From: an uncultured Lactobacillus sp.
GTDB lineage: Bacteria; Bacillota; Bacilli; Lactobacillales; Lactobacillaceae
Direction: 5' to 3'
Assembly: GCA_937916845.1 (NCBI GenBank)
Contig: CALFSK010000036.1
Span: 1 to 34,465, forward strand
DNA: 34,465 nucleotides
Shown here: in pieces, positions 6,871-17,428 of the stretch
How positions within the stretch are numbered: the stretch's first letter is position 1
Layout: each line of letters starts with the position of its first letter
Position numbers and translations under genes: made by a program
The notes under the pieces: model-generated
Told to the model about the DNA's origin: nothing
Database searches by the model: none
The model's input: only the letters and a program-made list of their open reading frames with translations

Positions 6871-7751
6871 GAGCGATTAACTGTTTCCTTTCGTTTTTCG
6901 ATATCGCGGTGGCTAATGTGAACCTTATAGTTCTTACCTAAGGCTTCACCGATGCGTTGAGCCAGGGCGACTGAACGGTGTTGGCCACCGGTACAGCCAA
7001 TCGCAATCGTCAAGCTCGTTTTGCCTTCCGCTTCGTAGCCAGGCATGATGCTCTCCAGCATGCCGAGGAATTGCTGGTAAAATTTCTCCGTTGCCGGTTG
7101 ATTCATTACGTAGTCAGAGACTGGTTTTTCCAACCCAGTATGGTGTTTTAACTCCGGCACGTAGTACGGGTTAGGCAAGAACCGGACGTCCATGACAATA
7201 TCCGCATCAATCGGTAAACCATATTTAAACCCGAAGGATAACATTTCAATGTGGAACGTTTCATCGGGACTCGTTTCAAATTTATCAAAAATGGATTTGC
7301 GCAATTCACGTGGCGTTAGCGCCGACGTATCAATCACGTAAGACGCACGGTCCTTTAGCGGTGCTAAGAGTTCACGTTCCTTACGAACACCGTCCATAAT
7401 CCGCCCCTCCATCGCTAATGGGTGGGAACGCCGGGTCTCCTTGTAACGTGAGACCAACTCTTCGTTAGTGGCGTCTAAGAACAAGATTTTGGTTGAGACA
7501 AAGTCAGTATTATCGACGTTTGCCAACATATCCATAATTTCATCATAAAAAGCGCGTGATCGTAAATCAATCACCAGGGCAACTTTTTCAATCTTACCAG
7601 ACTCTTCTACTAATTCTGAGAACTTCGGTAATAAGGCTGGCGGCATATTATCAATACAGAAATAGCCGAGATCTTCAAAACTCTGGACGGCAACTGTCTT
7701 CCCAGCGCCACTCATTCCAGAGACAATGACCAATTGTAACGAATCTGCCAT
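6867..7751 (-). CDS. rapZ: RapZ family nucleotide-binding protein (YvcJ)
   Basis: This is an ATP/GTP-binding P-loop protein. In E. coli RapZ is an RNA adaptor that senses glucosamine-6-phosphate; in Bacillus the homologue YvcJ hydrolyses nucleotides and affects competence. The Walker A motif GMSGAGKT is at residues 12-19 and is followed by [11 protein letters not shown]. The C-terminal RapZ domain has [11 protein letters not shown]. At 294 aa it is full length. The first gene of the operon with yvcK and whiA, it has GGGAG 9 bases before the ATG and a probable promoter upstream. The context points to control of amino-sugar/cell-wall metabolism together with YvcK. Confidence 0.96.
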   Translation of the reverse strand: MADSLQLVIVSGMSGAGKTVAVQSFEDLGYFCIDNMPPALLPKFSELVEESGKIEKVALVIDLRSRAFYDEIMDMLANVDNTDFVSTKILFLDATNEELVSRYKETRRSHPLAMEGRIMDGVRKERELLAPLKDRASYVIDTSALTPRELRKSIFDKFETSPDETFHIEMLSFGFKYGLPIDADIVMDVRFLPNPYYVPELKHHTGLEKPVSDYVMNQPATEKFYQQFLGMLESIMPGYEAEGKTSLTIAIGCTGGQHRSVALAQRIGEALGKNYKVHISHRDIEKRKETVNRS

Positions 7752-7782
7752 GTTTTTGCTCCCTTTAGTCCATAATGTTGGT

Positions 7783-7812
7783 AGTATAACATACCGGGTG
7801 TGTCATGACCAA
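7783..7812 (-). promoter_or_regulatory. Probable promoter of rapZ-yvcK-whiA
   Basis: On the minus strand a -10 TATACT (7783-7788) lies 18 bases after TTGGTC (7807-7812). It is about 35 bases upstream of the rapZ start, with no other gene between. Confidence 0.55.
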
Positions 7813-7832
7813 TTTTAGTCGCCGGCATGCCT

Positions 7833-7884
7833 AAAACAATGGGCCAACCCAGTACGTTTAAGCACCGGCCGACCCATGTTTGTT
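7833..7884 (-). terminator. Possible terminator of the DUF308 gene
   Basis: A GC-rich imperfect inverted repeat, ATGGG-CC at 7839-7845 with GG-CC-ga-CCCAT around 7867-7877, ends in TTGTTTT on the minus strand. It lies between the DUF308 stop (7911) and the rapZ promoter. Confidence 0.45.
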
Positions 7885-7910
7885 CATCGTTAATTCAGTT
7901 AAATAACAAT

Positions 7911-8447
7911 CTAGTTGCGCCGTGCAAACGCGATTAAGATCGCGTTGATCCCAAAGACTGCGAAGTAGAAGCTGACCAAAACGTTAAACGTAAAGGCAGC
8001 GACGACCGGGCTGAATAATAGCATGAGCCCTAATACCAGCGTGATAATATCAAAAATCAGTGAAAGGATGTAATACCCCATCCCAAAGACCTTCAAGTGT
8101 GACGCGACTGTTAATCGCTCGATGGAATCGATCAAGAACCAGAATGCAAAGAGGTAACCGAGTACCAAAATCCCCGTTGGTGCGTGGAATAAGAATAACA
8201 ATCCCACTAAAATATCGATAATGGCAAAAACCAGGGCAAAGTTCGCACGAAGTCCCGTTTCACGTCGCAACTTGGTATAACCTGCAATGGTGGTAATCCC
8301 ACTAATAATCGCAGCAATCGCGAATAGGAAGACCAAACTCAACAACGCGGCCTTCGGTTGTTTCATAACAAAATAGGCGGCAACGAGGAACACGATCCCG
8401 GTCATAAACTCTGTCCAGTCGAATCCCCAACGATGATCGTCAAACAT
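7911..8447 (-). CDS. DUF308/HdeD-like multipass membrane protein
   Basis: This integral membrane protein has about six hydrophobic helices, each of about 20 residues, interrupted by short polar turns such as KLRRETG. It resembles DUF308/HdeD-family proteins, several of which are linked to acid stress; its biochemical role is unknown. The longest frame opens at 8528, but the ATG at 8447 (MFDDHRWG) has GGAG 9 bases upstream, and a good promoter sits inside the would-be N-terminal extension. I therefore choose 8447, giving about 178 residues. The chosen protein begins with a short polar segment and then a first helix at TGIVFLVAAYFV. It is probably a single-gene unit between two terminators. Confidence 0.8.
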   Translation of the reverse strand: MFDDHRWGFDWTEFMTGIVFLVAAYFVMKQPKAALLSLVFLFAIAAIISGITTIAGYTKLRRETGLRANFALVFAIIDILVGLLFLFHAPTGILVLGYLFAFWFLIDSIERLTVASHLKVFGMGYYILSLIFDIITLVLGLMLLFSPVVAAFTFNVLVSFYFAVFGINAILIAFARRN

Positions 8448-8478
8448 AAGCAACATCTCCAATATACTATTTAACTCC

Positions 8479-8507
8479 ATCATACCAGTTGATGAAAGAG
8501 TTTCCAA
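8479..8507 (-). promoter_or_regulatory. Promoter of the DUF308 membrane protein gene
   Basis: On the minus strand -35 TTGGAA (8502-8507) and -10 TATGAT (8479-8484) have a 17-base spacer. The start point would be near 8472, downstream of the upstream ATG at 8528, which supports the shorter protein start. Confidence 0.7.
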
Positions 8508-8558
8508 TTTTTGTAACGGATTTAACAATGCTTTAAAATTTAGCGCCTAGAACCCACA

Positions 8559-8594
8559 AGAAAACACCAAGATGCCTTCACCTTGGTGTTTTCT
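8559..8594. terminator. Hairpin terminator between DUF308 gene and element B
   Basis: A perfect 13-bp stem (AGAAAACACCAAG with CTTGGTGTTTTCT) has a 10-base loop and a T-rich 3' side on both strands. For leftward transcription it would end argGH plus element B before the DUF308 promoter. Confidence 0.7.
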
Positions 8595-8640
8595 AATTTT
8601 TACGATATCAATTTTAAGTTGAAAAAAATTAACTTTTCCG

Positions 8641-8987
8641 CGTCGCCGGTCAGAACCGGTGTGCTATGAAGGGACGGCTTCAGCCATAGTGCGGTCTGAA
8701 GCACTCAGCACACCAATTCTGCCCAACTCCGCTAAGCATATCTTTAACATCACTGTCGAAGAATACTCATCTAAACTGGTTGAATAGCCAGAGGTTGTCA
8801 CTGATAGCATCGGTCGTGATGGTGGTGTTGGCCGATGATTTTTCGGCCTTACACCACGGACGGTCCGGGACAATTGCGTTTTTTGCAATCGTTCCGGGCG
8901 AGGGTTAAGACCGCTTCCCAGGCTTAACCCGGTCCCACGACCGCATGTTATCAGTGACAACCGGACTGGCTAGTTAGTAACTAGTCC
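8641..8987. other. Large structured palindromic element B (possible ncRNA or 3' UTR)
   Basis: An about 347-base non-coding stretch just downstream of argH. The left domain has CAGAA (8651-8655) and GGTGTGCT (8658-8665) paired with AGCACACC (8707-8714) and TTCTG (8717-8721), enclosing GCTTCAG/CTGAAGC (8677-8702). The right domain is a 26-bp near-perfect stem (8793-8818 with 8936-8962, one wobble and one bulge). It encloses GTGGTGT/ACACCAC (8822-8857), a hairpin with a GTTTTTT loop (8865-8897), the junction GCGA (8898-8901) and the 8-bp hairpin GGGTTAAG/CTTAACCC (8902-8930). The plan matches element A at 2505-2850 although primary sequence differs. The ORF running through it is an artefact of the palindromes. 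Confidence 0.6.
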
Positions 8988-10384
8988 TTGTTTACTGATT
9001 GATAAGCATCGAGTTGTTTCTGTGCCCGCTTTAATTCTAGTTTAATTTGGTCGAAACCAGTTCCACCAAGTGAGTGCCGCCGTTCGACAGCTACCTTGGC
9101 ATCCAAGTCATGGTAAACGTCTTCTTGAATCAACGGCGAAATTTCTTGGTATTCACTCAATGGAATATCTTGTAATGGCCGGTTCTTCTTCAATCCATCG
9201 AGGACCAACTTACCCACGATTGCATGAGCCTGACGGAATGGAATCCCCTTATTAGCTAAATAGTCGGCCAACTCAGTGGCATTTGAGAAATCGTTTGTCG
9301 TTGCGTGTGCCATGCGGTCTTCATTAACGGTCAAGGTCGCCAGCATCCCGGTAAAGACGTGCAAACTCGTTAATATGGTCGTTACGGTGTCAAAGGCGCC
9401 TTCCTTATCTTCCTGTAAATCCTTGTTATAAGCTAACGGAATAGCCTTCATGACGGTCAACAGGCCCATTAAGTTCCCGTAGACCCGACCAGACTTACCA
9501 CGAATCAGTTCGGCCATATCTGGATTCTTCTTCTGGGGCATAATTGAACTCCCAGTTGAGAATTGATCACTCAAGCTAATGTACTTAAATTCATAACTGC
9601 TCCAGCTGACGATTTCCTCACAAAAACGTGATAGGTGCATCATCAGAATCGAAGCGTTACTCAAGAATTCAAGGACAAAGTCCCGGTCAGAAACGGCGTC
9701 CAGACTATTGTGATAGACCTGACTGAAGCCCAATAATTTGGCGCTGTATTCACGGTCAATTGGGAAAGTCGTTCCGGCTAAGGCCGCAGCTCCTAACGGT
9801 GAAATATCCGTATGTTGCATGTTGAATTCGAACCGTTCCATGTCACGCTTAAACATTTGGTAATAAGCTAACAAGTAGTGCGCGTACGAGATTGGTTGGG
9901 CGTGTTGTAAATGCGTATACCCAGGCATCACGGTCTCAACGTTTTCACTGGCCTTATCCACCAAGACTTCTTCAAGGGCATGTAACCGATCTAAAATTTT
10001 AGGTAACTGGTGTTTCATATAAAGGTGAAAATCCGTTGCAACTTGGTCGTTCCGTGAACGAGCGGTGTGTAATTTACCAGCTACCGGACCAATTTCTTCC
10101 GTTAGCAATGATTCAATATTCATGTGAATATCTTCATTGACGGTTGAAAATTCCAGTTTACCTTGCTTCAAGCGTTCGTCTAAAGTTTCAAGACCCGCTA
10201 CGATTTTGTCCACGTCTTCGGCGGGTAAAATACCCGTCTTCTTTAACATTTTGACGTGTGCAAGTGAGCCGGCAATGTCTTCAGCAGCTAGCAATTGATC
10301 GAATCCGATTGACGCACCAAAATCATCCACGTACTTGGCACCGGTCTCAGTGAACCGGCCACCCCATAATTTTTTTGTACTCAT
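8981..10384 (-). CDS. argH: Argininosuccinate lyase
   Basis: This is the last step of arginine synthesis: argininosuccinate is split to arginine and fumarate by a cytosolic homotetramer of the fumarase/aspartase superfamily. The signature [10 protein letters not shown] is at 278-287, with catalytic Ser280 in its flexible loop. [13 protein letters not shown] lies at 106-118, and THLQHAQP (157-164) supplies the conserved His residues. At 467 aa it is full length. The ATG overlaps the argG stop by one base (TAATG), so the two genes are translationally coupled. The stop is followed directly by structured element B, not by a simple terminator. Confidence 0.98.
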   Translation of the reverse strand: MSTKKLWGGRFTETGAKYVDDFGASIGFDQLLAAEDIAGSLAHVKMLKKTGILPAEDVDKIVAGLETLDERLKQGKLEFSTVNEDIHMNIESLLTEEIGPVAGKLHTARSRNDQVATDFHLYMKHQLPKILDRLHALEEVLVDKASENVETVMPGYTHLQHAQPISYAHYLLAYYQMFKRDMERFEFNMQHTDISPLGAAALAGTTFPIDREYSAKLLGFSQVYHNSLDAVSDRDFVLEFLSNASILMMHLSRFCEEIVSWSSYEFKYISLSDQFSTGSSIMPQKKNPDMAELIRGKSGRVYGNLMGLLTVMKAIPLAYNKDLQEDKEGAFDTVTTILTSLHVFTGMLATLTVNEDRMAHATTNDFSNATELADYLANKGIPFRQAHAIVGKLVLDGLKKNRPLQDIPLSEYQEISPLIQEDVYHDLDAKVAVERRHSLGGTGFDQIKLELKRAQKQLDAYQSVNKD

Positions 10385-11625
10385 TAGGCGTGTTCCTTGT
10401 TGATTTTTGCTTTGGCGTCTGCTTGGACCTTGGCCTGAACTTGAGCGTTAACCTGAGTTGGTAAGCCCCATAACTTGATAAAGCCAACCGCAGCCTGTTG
10501 ATCAAATGAATCTGCCGCAGTATAAGTTGCTAAATCTTTATCGTATAAGGAATTTGGTGATTTCCGGCCTTCCGTAATCACATTGCCTTTAAAGAGTTGA
10601 ACCCGAACGACGCCGTTAACAACTTGTTGCGTCTGCTTCAAGAAGGCAACCATGGCTTCCATCAATGGTGAGAACCATAAGCCGTTGTAAATCGTATCAG
10701 CTAATTTTTGTTCGATGATTGGCTTGAAGTGGGCTAATTCCCGTTCAAAGGTCAAGTCTTCCAAATCCTTGTGGGCCTTTAATAAGACGGTCGCTGCGGG
10801 TGCTTCATAAACTTCACGTGATTTAATTCCGACTAACCGGTTTTCAATGTGGTCGATCCGGCCAATCCCGTGTTCGCCAGCAATTTTGTCTAATTTAATA
10901 ATTAAGTCGGCCAAGTTCATTGCTTCACCGTCTAAGGCAACTGGAACCCCTGCTTCAAACGTAATTTCTAACGTCGTTGGCGTATCGGGAGTATCAGCTA
11001 ACGCCTTCGTCCGATCAAAGGCATCGGCTGGTGCGCCTTCCCAAGGGTCTTCCAAGATACCACATTCGTTGGCCCGGCCCCATAAGTTTTCGTCGATTGA
11101 ATATGGGCTGTCCAAGTTGATTGGTACGGGAATGTTGTGTTTCTTAGCGTAATCAATTTCTTCTTCACGTGACCAGTGCCAGTCACGAACGGGTGCTTCA
11201 ATTTTAATATCTGGTGCCAATGCGTGAATGGCAACTTCGAAACGAACTTGGTCGTTCCCTTTACCGGTACAACCATGCGCAATCGCAACCGCGTGTTCCT
11301 TTTTAGCAAGGTCAACGAGCTTCTTGGCAATCAATGGCCGTGATAAAGCAGAAACTAATGGGTATTCCCCTTCGTATAACGTGTGTCCTTGGAGGGCAAT
11401 CAAGGCGTATTCTTCTGCAAATTCTTGTTTTGCATCAATCATGTAAGACGCAACGGCGCCAAGCTTTAAAGCCTTGTCCTTGATGGCATCCATGTCTTTA
11501 CCTTCACCAACATCGATTCCACAAGCGACCACGTCGTAGCCCTTGTCCTTCAACCAACTGATTGCAACGGATGTATCTAACCCACCAGAATAAGCAAGAA
11601 TAATTTTTTCGTTTTGTTCGACCAT
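10384..11625 (-). CDS. argG: Argininosuccinate synthase
   Basis: The enzyme joins citrulline and aspartate at the cost of ATP to form argininosuccinate, the step before ArgH. The N-type PP-ATPase loop SGGLDTS is at residues 13-19. Later motifs [14 protein letters not shown] and [12 protein letters not shown] are typical of the citrulline/aspartate-binding regions. The protein has 413 aa, normal length. GGAGGG lies about 9 bases before the ATG. It is the first gene of the argGH operon. The 190-base upstream region is very AT-rich and holds ArgR-like sites, so arginine repression is likely. Confidence 0.98.
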   Translation of the reverse strand: MVEQNEKIILAYSGGLDTSVAISWLKDKGYDVVACGIDVGEGKDMDAIKDKALKLGAVASYMIDAKQEFAEEYALIALQGHTLYEGEYPLVSALSRPLIAKKLVDLAKKEHAVAIAHGCTGKGNDQVRFEVAIHALAPDIKIEAPVRDWHWSREEEIDYAKKHNIPVPINLDSPYSIDENLWGRANECGILEDPWEGAPADAFDRTKALADTPDTPTTLEITFEAGVPVALDGEAMNLADLIIKLDKIAGEHGIGRIDHIENRLVGIKSREVYEAPAATVLLKAHKDLEDLTFERELAHFKPIIEQKLADTIYNGLWFSPLMEAMVAFLKQTQQVVNGVVRVQLFKGNVITEGRKSPNSLYDKDLATYTAADSFDQQAAVGFIKLWGLPTQVNAQVQAKVQADAKAKINKEHA

Positions 11626-11639
11626 TGATATAACCCTCC

Positions 11640-11780
11640 GTAAATAATTATTTTCGTATTTCTCAATGACAGTATCGTACCACCCGTTTTAATGTTATGC
11701 AACTATTTTTATAAAATATTCGTCATTTTCCAAATATTCACTTATTTTACGGATATTTATACATTTATTCATTAATTTTT
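11640..11780 (-). promoter_or_regulatory. argG upstream control region with possible ARG boxes
   Basis: On the minus strand this AT-rich stretch holds several TGAAT-A-ATG/TATAAAT-like half sites around 11745-11780, resembling the ArgR box consensus TNTGNATWWWWATNCANA. A weak promoter TTGCAT - 17 bases - TACGAT lies closer to the gene. Site boundaries are uncertain and no box is a full match. Confidence 0.35.
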
Positions 11781-11808
11781 GCATCGTATGGTTATAAACC
11801 CACTCAAC

Positions 11809-11859
11809 CAAAAAAGTGCGCTACCCCATTCTCAATCACTGAAAATTGGGTAGCGCACT
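11809..11859 (-). terminator. Intrinsic terminator of luxS
   Basis: On the minus strand AGTGCGCTACCC pairs with GGGTAGCGCACT (12 bp, plus extension), followed by six T. It begins 25 bases after the luxS stop. Confidence 0.9.
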
Positions 11860-11883
11860 GATTTATTTTAATTTTAGTAACCC

Positions 11884-12360
11884 TTATTCAACCACTTTAC
11901 GGACGAATGGGTCTGATGAAATTCCTTGTGAAAGAATCAATTTAGCCCATTCCTTAGCAGAAAATAGGGAGTGGTCCTTGTAGTTCCCACAACTGTCGAT
12001 GGTTGTGCCTTGCACGTCTTCCCACTTAGCAGGACCCGCAATAAATTCTAACGAGGACTTCAACGCCTTAGCCACTTCAACCGTGTCGTGTTCACCCCAA
12101 GTAATCAAATGGAAACCAGTCCGGCAACCAAATGGTGAACAGTCGATAACCCCGTCCATCCGGTCACGCAATAACCCGGCCAACATATGCTCAATCGTGT
12201 GTAAGCCCGCCGTATCGATGGCAGCCTTATTAGGTTGAACTAACCGTAAATCAAAGTTGGTGATGGCATCGCCCTTAGGACCATGTTCCACCGTAATTTT
12301 ACGAACGTAAGGTGCTAAAACTTTGGTATGATCTAACGTAAAACTTTCTACTTTAGCCAT
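11884..12360 (-). CDS. luxS: S-ribosylhomocysteine lyase LuxS
   Basis: LuxS splits S-ribosylhomocysteine into homocysteine and DPD, the precursor of autoinducer-2, in the activated methyl cycle. The metal site is His54 and His58 in HTIEHML together with Cys124 in IDSCGN. Glu57 is the general base, and Cys79 in FGCRTGF is the second catalytic residue. I choose the ATG at 12360 (MAKVESF; 158 aa) because GAGGAG lies 8 bases upstream. The longer frame adds three residues from a GTG that is too close to this site. It follows uvrA after 58 bases with no terminator in between, so it may be partly co-transcribed. Confidence 0.97.
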   Translation of the reverse strand: MAKVESFTLDHTKVLAPYVRKITVEHGPKGDAITNFDLRLVQPNKAAIDTAGLHTIEHMLAGLLRDRMDGVIDCSPFGCRTGFHLITWGEHDTVEVAKALKSSLEFIAGPAKWEDVQGTTIDSCGNYKDHSLFSAKEWAKLILSQGISSDPFVRKVVE

Positions 12361-12418
12361 TAAAAACACTCCTCTAGTTAAAATTACATTACAAGTTCAG
12401 TGTAGCACACTCAGTCAA

Positions 12419-15274
12419 TTATTTGGCAGTCTCCGCTGCTTCCCGTGCCCGGTCGCGTTCGAGGACCGGCTTTAAATACTGACCGGTATAACTCTTTGGT
12501 TCTTCCGCAACTTCTTCAGGAGTCCCAGTTGCGACGACGGTACCACCTCCGTCACCACCTTCTGGTCCTAAATCGATCAAATAATCGGCCGACTTCACGA
12601 CGTCCAAGTTATGTTCAATAATTAAGACCGTGTTACCCGCGTCAACGAGGCGGTTTAAGACCCCAATCAAGCGCCGAATATCTTCACTATGCAACCCGGT
12701 CGTTGGTTCATCTAAGATGTAGAAGTTCTTACCAGACTGTTGCTTATGGAGTTCAGACGCTAACTTCATCCGTTGGGCTTCCCCACCGGAAAGGGTCGTC
12801 GCTGACTGGCCAAGTTTAACGTAGCCAAGGCCAACGTCGACCAAGGTCTGAAGCTTCCGCCGAATCTTAGGAATTGGTTCAAAGAAGGTGAGCGCTTCGG
12901 ACGCTGTCATTTGTAAAACATCGGCAATGTTTTTGCCCTTATATTCAACTTCTAGCGTTTCAGAATTATACTGTTTGCCATGACAAACTTCACACGGCAC
13001 AAAGACGTCCGGTAAGAAGTTCATTTCAATCTTCAAGATACCATCACCATGACAAGCTTCACAACGACCGCCCTTGATGTTGAAACTAAAGCGGCCCTTT
13101 TGGTAACCCCGTAACTTAGCCTCGTTCGTTTGGGCAAATAGATCACGGATATTGTCAAAGACCCCGGTATAGGTCGCTGGATTACTCCGTGGCGTCCGCC
13201 CGATTGGACTTTGATCAATGTTCACTAGCCGTTCAATATTCTTGACCCCGCTAATACTCTTATACTGACCGGGTTTTTCAGAATTACGGTTGAGCTTTTG
13301 TGCCAACGCCCGCTTAAGCACGTCGTTGACTAACGTTGATTTACCAGAGCCAGAAACCCCGGTCACGACCACAAACTCCCCGAGTGGAAAATCTACGGTA
13401 ATGTCCTTCAAGTTGTTTTCAGCGGCGCCGGTCACCTTGATCTTTTTACCGTTTCCAGGACGGCGCTTTTCTGGTACCGGAATAAACCGTTTGCCGGCCA
13501 AGTATTGTCCCGTCAAAGATTTCCGGGAACGTGCTACCTGCTTAGGCGTTCCGGCGGCCATAACTTCACCACCGTTTTCGCCAGCTCCAGGACCAATGTC
13601 GATCAGGTAGTCCGCGGCCCGCATGGTATCCTCATCATGTTCAACCACGATCAGCGTATTGCCAAGGTCCCGCATCTTTTTCAATGAGCTAATTAACCGG
13701 TCATTATCACGCTGGTGCAAGCCAATTGAAGGCTCATCCAAAATGTAGAGCACCCCGGATAAGTTCGACCCAATTTGGGTTGCTAACCGAATCCGTTGCG
13801 CTTCCCCACCGGATAGCGTCCGTGCTGAACGACTAAGCGTTAAGTAAGCCAAGCCCACGTTACGTAGGAAGGATAAGCGGTCCTTAATTTCTTTTAAAAT
13901 TGGTTGGGCAATGACTAAGTCCTGTTCGGAGAACTTCAACCCCTTAAAGAAGTCGATTTCTTTCCCAATCGCCAAGTCTGAAACCATTCCGATGTGTTCG
14001 CCGCCGACCTTAACGGAAAGGGCTTTACGGTTCAAACGGAAACCATGACAAGTCTGGCAAGTTAATTCAGTCATGTACTTGCGCATCACGTCACGGGTAA
14101 AGTCACTGTTCGTTTCGTGATAACGCCGGTCAACATTGTTGATAACCCCTTCAAAGACGGCGTCAACATCCCGAACCCCACCAAAATCATTTTGATAATG
14201 GAAGTGGAACGTCTTGCCATTGGAACCATATAAGACAGTCTGTTGGTCAGCCTTAGATAAGTTCTCGTAAGGCACGTCCAACGGAATCTTTAACTGTTCG
14301 CAAGCTTGTTTCAACATTTCTGGATAGTACTGTGAACTGATTGGGTTCCAAGGCGCCAACGCACCTTCCGCCAACGTCATCGTCTTATCCGGAACAACTA
14401 AGTCTTCGTCAACTTCCAGCTTAACCCCTAAGCCTTCACAATCTGGGCAAGCGCCTTGAGGGGCGTTAAATGAGAATAACCGGGGTTCAAGTTCGCCCAC
14501 GGTAAACCCACAGACCGGACAAGCGTAGTGTTCAGAAAACAGAATTGGGTCGCCGCCAATCACGTCAGCAATGGCGTACCCGCCGCTCAATCGGAGTGCG
14601 GCTTCAAATGAGTCGAACAACCGGGAGCGGTCGCCGGGTTTAACAACGATCCGGTCAATCACGATTTCAATCGTGTGTTGTTTATTTTTATCTAAATCAA
14701 AGTCTTCACTAATATCACGAATGTCGCCGTCCACTCGAACCCGGACAAAGCCTTCACGCTTGATCTTTTCAAAAACCTTTTTGTGTTCACCCTTTTTCTG
14801 GCGCACAATCGGTGATAAAATTTGTAGTTTTGTTCGCTCAGCCAGCTTCTGAACCCGGTCAACCATCTGTTCAACGGTTTGACTCGCAATCGGCGTTCCG
14901 TCATTTGGACAGATTGGTTGGCCCACTCGTGCCCATAGTAACCGTAAGTAATCATTGATTTCGGTAACCGTTCCGACGGTCGACCGCGGGTTCTTTGAGG
15001 TCGTCTTTTGATCAATGGAAATTGCCGGGCTTAACCCGTCAATCGAATCCACGTCGGGCTTTTGCATCTGCCCTAAGAATTGCCGAGCGTACGCTGATAA
15101 ACTTTCGACGTAACGCCGTTGCCCTTCCGCATAGAGTGTATCAAACGCTAACGAGCTTTTCCCAGAACCGGACAAGCCGGTAATGACCACTAACTTGTTG
15201 CGGGGAATCGTTACGTCAATGTTCTTTAAATTATGCGCCCGCGCACCGTGGATGATAATCTTATCATTTGCCAA
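12419..15274 (-). CDS. uvrA: UvrABC excinuclease subunit A
   Basis: UvrA is the damage-scanning ATPase of nucleotide excision repair; as a dimer it loads UvrB at lesions. It has two ABC ATPase modules. The first carries Walker A GLSGSGKS at residues 33-40, and the second GVSGSGKST in the C-terminal half. Each module has an LSGGEAQR signature. Zinc-finger cysteines appear as CPVCG and CPDC in the first half, with CQTC, CEAC and CEVC motifs elsewhere. The length is 951 aa, as usual. It starts 11 bases after the uvrB stop with AGGAGG near the ATG, so uvrB and uvrA form one operon. Confidence 0.98.
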   Translation of the reverse strand: MANDKIIIHGARAHNLKNIDVTIPRNKLVVITGLSGSGKSSLAFDTLYAEGQRRYVESLSAYARQFLGQMQKPDVDSIDGLSPAISIDQKTTSKNPRSTVGTVTEINDYLRLLWARVGQPICPNDGTPIASQTVEQMVDRVQKLAERTKLQILSPIVRQKKGEHKKVFEKIKREGFVRVRVDGDIRDISEDFDLDKNKQHTIEIVIDRIVVKPGDRSRLFDSFEAALRLSGGYAIADVIGGDPILFSEHYACPVCGFTVGELEPRLFSFNAPQGACPDCEGLGVKLEVDEDLVVPDKTMTLAEGALAPWNPISSQYYPEMLKQACEQLKIPLDVPYENLSKADQQTVLYGSNGKTFHFHYQNDFGGVRDVDAVFEGVINNVDRRYHETNSDFTRDVMRKYMTELTCQTCHGFRLNRKALSVKVGGEHIGMVSDLAIGKEIDFFKGLKFSEQDLVIAQPILKEIKDRLSFLRNVGLAYLTLSRSARTLSGGEAQRIRLATQIGSNLSGVLYILDEPSIGLHQRDNDRLISSLKKMRDLGNTLIVVEHDEDTMRAADYLIDIGPGAGENGGEVMAAGTPKQVARSRKSLTGQYLAGKRFIPVPEKRRPGNGKKIKVTGAAENNLKDITVDFPLGEFVVVTGVSGSGKSTLVNDVLKRALAQKLNRNSEKPGQYKSISGVKNIERLVNIDQSPIGRTPRSNPATYTGVFDNIRDLFAQTNEAKLRGYQKGRFSFNIKGGRCEACHGDGILKIEMNFLPDVFVPCEVCHGKQYNSETLEVEYKGKNIADVLQMTASEALTFFEPIPKIRRKLQTLVDVGLGYVKLGQSATTLSGGEAQRMKLASELHKQQSGKNFYILDEPTTGLHSEDIRRLIGVLNRLVDAGNTVLIIEHNLDVVKSADYLIDLGPEGGDGGGTVVATGTPEEVAEEPKSYTGQYLKPVLERDRAREAAETAK

Positions 15275-15285
15275 AAAAAGACCTC

Positions 15286-17289
15286 CTAGCTGATCTGTGC
15301 TTTCAATTCCATGACCGTATCACGCAAAGTTGCGGCTTGTTCAAAGTCGAGTTTCTTGGCAGCGGTCTTCATTTGTTCTTCTAATTTGCTAATCATATCA
15401 AGTTGTTGTTCGTGCGTCATATCGTCGAAGTCGGTTTCTAAGAAGTCATCCTTCTTACCGCTATCTTCCGTCTGTTTGGTCGACGCGATTAATTCAGGAA
15501 TGGCCTTCTTGATTGTCTGTGGCGTAATGTGATGATCTTCATTATACTGCATCTGAATCTTACGCCGGCGTGCCGTTTCGTCAATGGCCGCCTGCATCGA
15601 ATCAGTCGTGTGATCCGCATACATTATAACCGAACCGTGTTCGTTACGCGCAGCCCGACCAATCGTTTGAATAAGTGACCGTTCATTACGTAGGAAACCT
15701 TCCTTATCGGCGTCCAAAATGGCAACCAACGAAACTTCAGGAACGTCAATCCCTTCACGCAACAAGTTAATTCCGACTAACACGTCGAACTTACCTAATC
15801 GCAAGTCCCGGATAATCTTCGTCCGTTCCAAAGTCTTGATGTCACTATGCAAGTACTGGACCTTGATTCCCAAATCCTTTAAATAGTCCGTCAAATCTTC
15901 AGACATTTTCTTAGTCAACGTTGTCACAAAGACCCGTTCATCCCGCTCAATCCGTTTATTGATTTCGCCGACAAGGTCATCGATTTGTCCCATAATTGGA
16001 CGGACTTCAATCGTTGGGTCTAACAAACCGGTTGGCCGAATAATTTGTTGGATTACGTGCTTTGTCCGGTCCATTTCGTATGGTCCGGGCGTCGCTGACA
16101 TGTAAACGACTTGATTAATGTGTTGTTCCACTTCTTCAAGCTTTAACGGCCGGTTATCCAGCGCACTCGGCAACCGGAACCCGTAATCGACTAACATTTG
16201 TTTACGGGCACGGTCACCGTTATACATCCCGCGTACTTGCGGCATCGTCACGTGAGATTCATCGACCACCATTAAGAAATCTTTGGGGAAGAAGTCTAAT
16301 AACGTGTACGGTGGTTCACCAGGTTTACGACCATCCATAAAGCGTGAGTAGTTTTCAATCCCACTGGTGTAGCCCATTTCTTTAAGCATTTCAATATCAT
16401 AAGTTGTCCGTTGCTTTAAACGCTGGGCTTCAAGCAACTTGCCATCCGTTGTCAATTCCTTGAGACGGCCATCCAATTCATTTTCGATGCCATTAATCGC
16501 GTGTTCCATAATCGCGTCGTTCGTCATAAAGTGGGTCGCTGGGAAAATAGCAACGTGATCACGATCACCTACGACTTCACCCGTCAACGCATCGATTTCT
16601 CGAATCCGGTCGATCTCATCGCCAAAGAATTCTACTCGTAACGCGTGGTCATCCCGTGAAGCTGGGAAAATTTCGACCACGTCGCCGTGGACTCGGAACC
16701 GGCCCCGTTGAAAATCAATATCATTACGATCAAATTGAATATCCACTAATTTACGTAACAAATCATTACGGTCAATCTGCATCCCGACCCGTAATGAAAC
16801 AACGTGATTCTTATACTCAGTTGGGTCCCCTAAACCAAAGATACTGGAAACGGAAGCCACTACGATGACGTCGTTTCGTTCAAGTAAGGAACTGGTTGCG
16901 GAATGTCGCAACTTATCAATTTCATCATTAATCGCGGAATCTTTTTCAATGTAAGTATCACTCGAAGGAACGTACGCTTCTGGTTGATAATAGTCGTAAT
17001 AACTGACGAAGTATTCAACCGCGTTATTCGGGAAAAACTTTTTAAATTCGCCGTAAAGCTGACCGGCCAACGTCTTGTTATGTGAAAGAATCAGGGTTGG
17101 CTTATTAACTTGGGCAATGACATTCGAAATCGTGAACGTTTTCCCGGTCCCGGTCGCACCCATCAAAACTTGTTCTTTTTCCCCCGCTTCAATTCCAGCT
17201 GTTAACTGCTGGATAGCTTGGGGTTGATCACCAGTTGGTTGATAGTCCGAAACTAAGTCAAACTTGTTGTTATTTACTCGATCAATCAA
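15286..17289 (-). CDS. uvrB: UvrABC excinuclease subunit B
   Basis: This helicase-like subunit verifies DNA damage and recruits UvrC for incision. Walker A GATGTGKT is at residues 44-51. The beta-hairpin that wedges into DNA reads [20 protein letters not shown] around 98-117. Helicase motifs DESH and QTIGRAARN follow, and the C-terminal UVR domain ([19 protein letters not shown]) binds UvrC. The 667-aa length is normal. The start codon is TTG with AAAGGAGGAG upstream. A LexA-like site lies about 120 bases upstream, suggesting SOS control, though a terminator stands between that site and the gene. Confidence 0.98.
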   Translation of the reverse strand: MIDRVNNNKFDLVSDYQPTGDQPQAIQQLTAGIEAGEKEQVLMGATGTGKTFTISNVIAQVNKPTLILSHNKTLAGQLYGEFKKFFPNNAVEYFVSYYDYYQPEAYVPSSDTYIEKDSAINDEIDKLRHSATSSLLERNDVIVVASVSSIFGLGDPTEYKNHVVSLRVGMQIDRNDLLRKLVDIQFDRNDIDFQRGRFRVHGDVVEIFPASRDDHALRVEFFGDEIDRIREIDALTGEVVGDRDHVAIFPATHFMTNDAIMEHAINGIENELDGRLKELTTDGKLLEAQRLKQRTTYDIEMLKEMGYTSGIENYSRFMDGRKPGEPPYTLLDFFPKDFLMVVDESHVTMPQVRGMYNGDRARKQMLVDYGFRLPSALDNRPLKLEEVEQHINQVVYMSATPGPYEMDRTKHVIQQIIRPTGLLDPTIEVRPIMGQIDDLVGEINKRIERDERVFVTTLTKKMSEDLTDYLKDLGIKVQYLHSDIKTLERTKIIRDLRLGKFDVLVGINLLREGIDVPEVSLVAILDADKEGFLRNERSLIQTIGRAARNEHGSVIMYADHTTDSMQAAIDETARRRKIQMQYNEDHHITPQTIKKAIPELIASTKQTEDSGKKDDFLETDFDDMTHEQQLDMISKLEEQMKTAAKKLDFEQAATLRDTVMELKAQIS

Positions 17290-17352
17290 ACGTGACTCCT
17301 CCTTTGAGACTCATCTTTATTTACAATAATCGTTACTAGAAGTTCACACTTC

Positions 17353-17381
17353 AAAAAAGATAGGCAGCCGTGCTCCCTATC
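17353..17381 (-). terminator. Intrinsic terminator of the HD-domain gene
   Basis: On the minus strand GATAGG-g-AGC pairs with GCT-g-CCTATC around the loop ACG, followed by six T. It lies 50 bases after the HD gene stop and 65 bases before the uvrB start. Confidence 0.8.
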
Positions 17382-17411
17382 CCTTTAAAACCGCTATTTA
17401 TTTTAGCACAT

Positions 17412-17425
17412 CGAACATACTTTCG
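17412..17425. promoter_or_regulatory. LexA/DinR-like SOS box
   Basis: CGAACATACTTTCG differs by only two bases from the palindromic Gram-positive LexA consensus CGAACATATGTTCG. It sits between the HD gene and uvrB, a classical SOS gene. It is upstream of the terminator at 17353-17381, so how it would act on uvrB is unclear. Confidence 0.5.
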
Positions 17426-17428
17426 CCA

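Noticed and set aside
8448..8528. N-terminal extension of the DUF308 protein
   Set aside because: A promoter lies inside it and a better Shine-Dalgarno precedes the ATG at 8447.
8664..8960. A 98-codon minus-strand ORF
   Set aside because: It lies wholly inside element B, has no Shine-Dalgarno sequence, and its sequence mirrors the stem-loops.
10998..11330. A 110-codon ORF and other frames inside argG, uvrA, uvrB, pgm and trxB
   Set aside because: Shadow frames of well-conserved genes without ribosome sites or domain sense.
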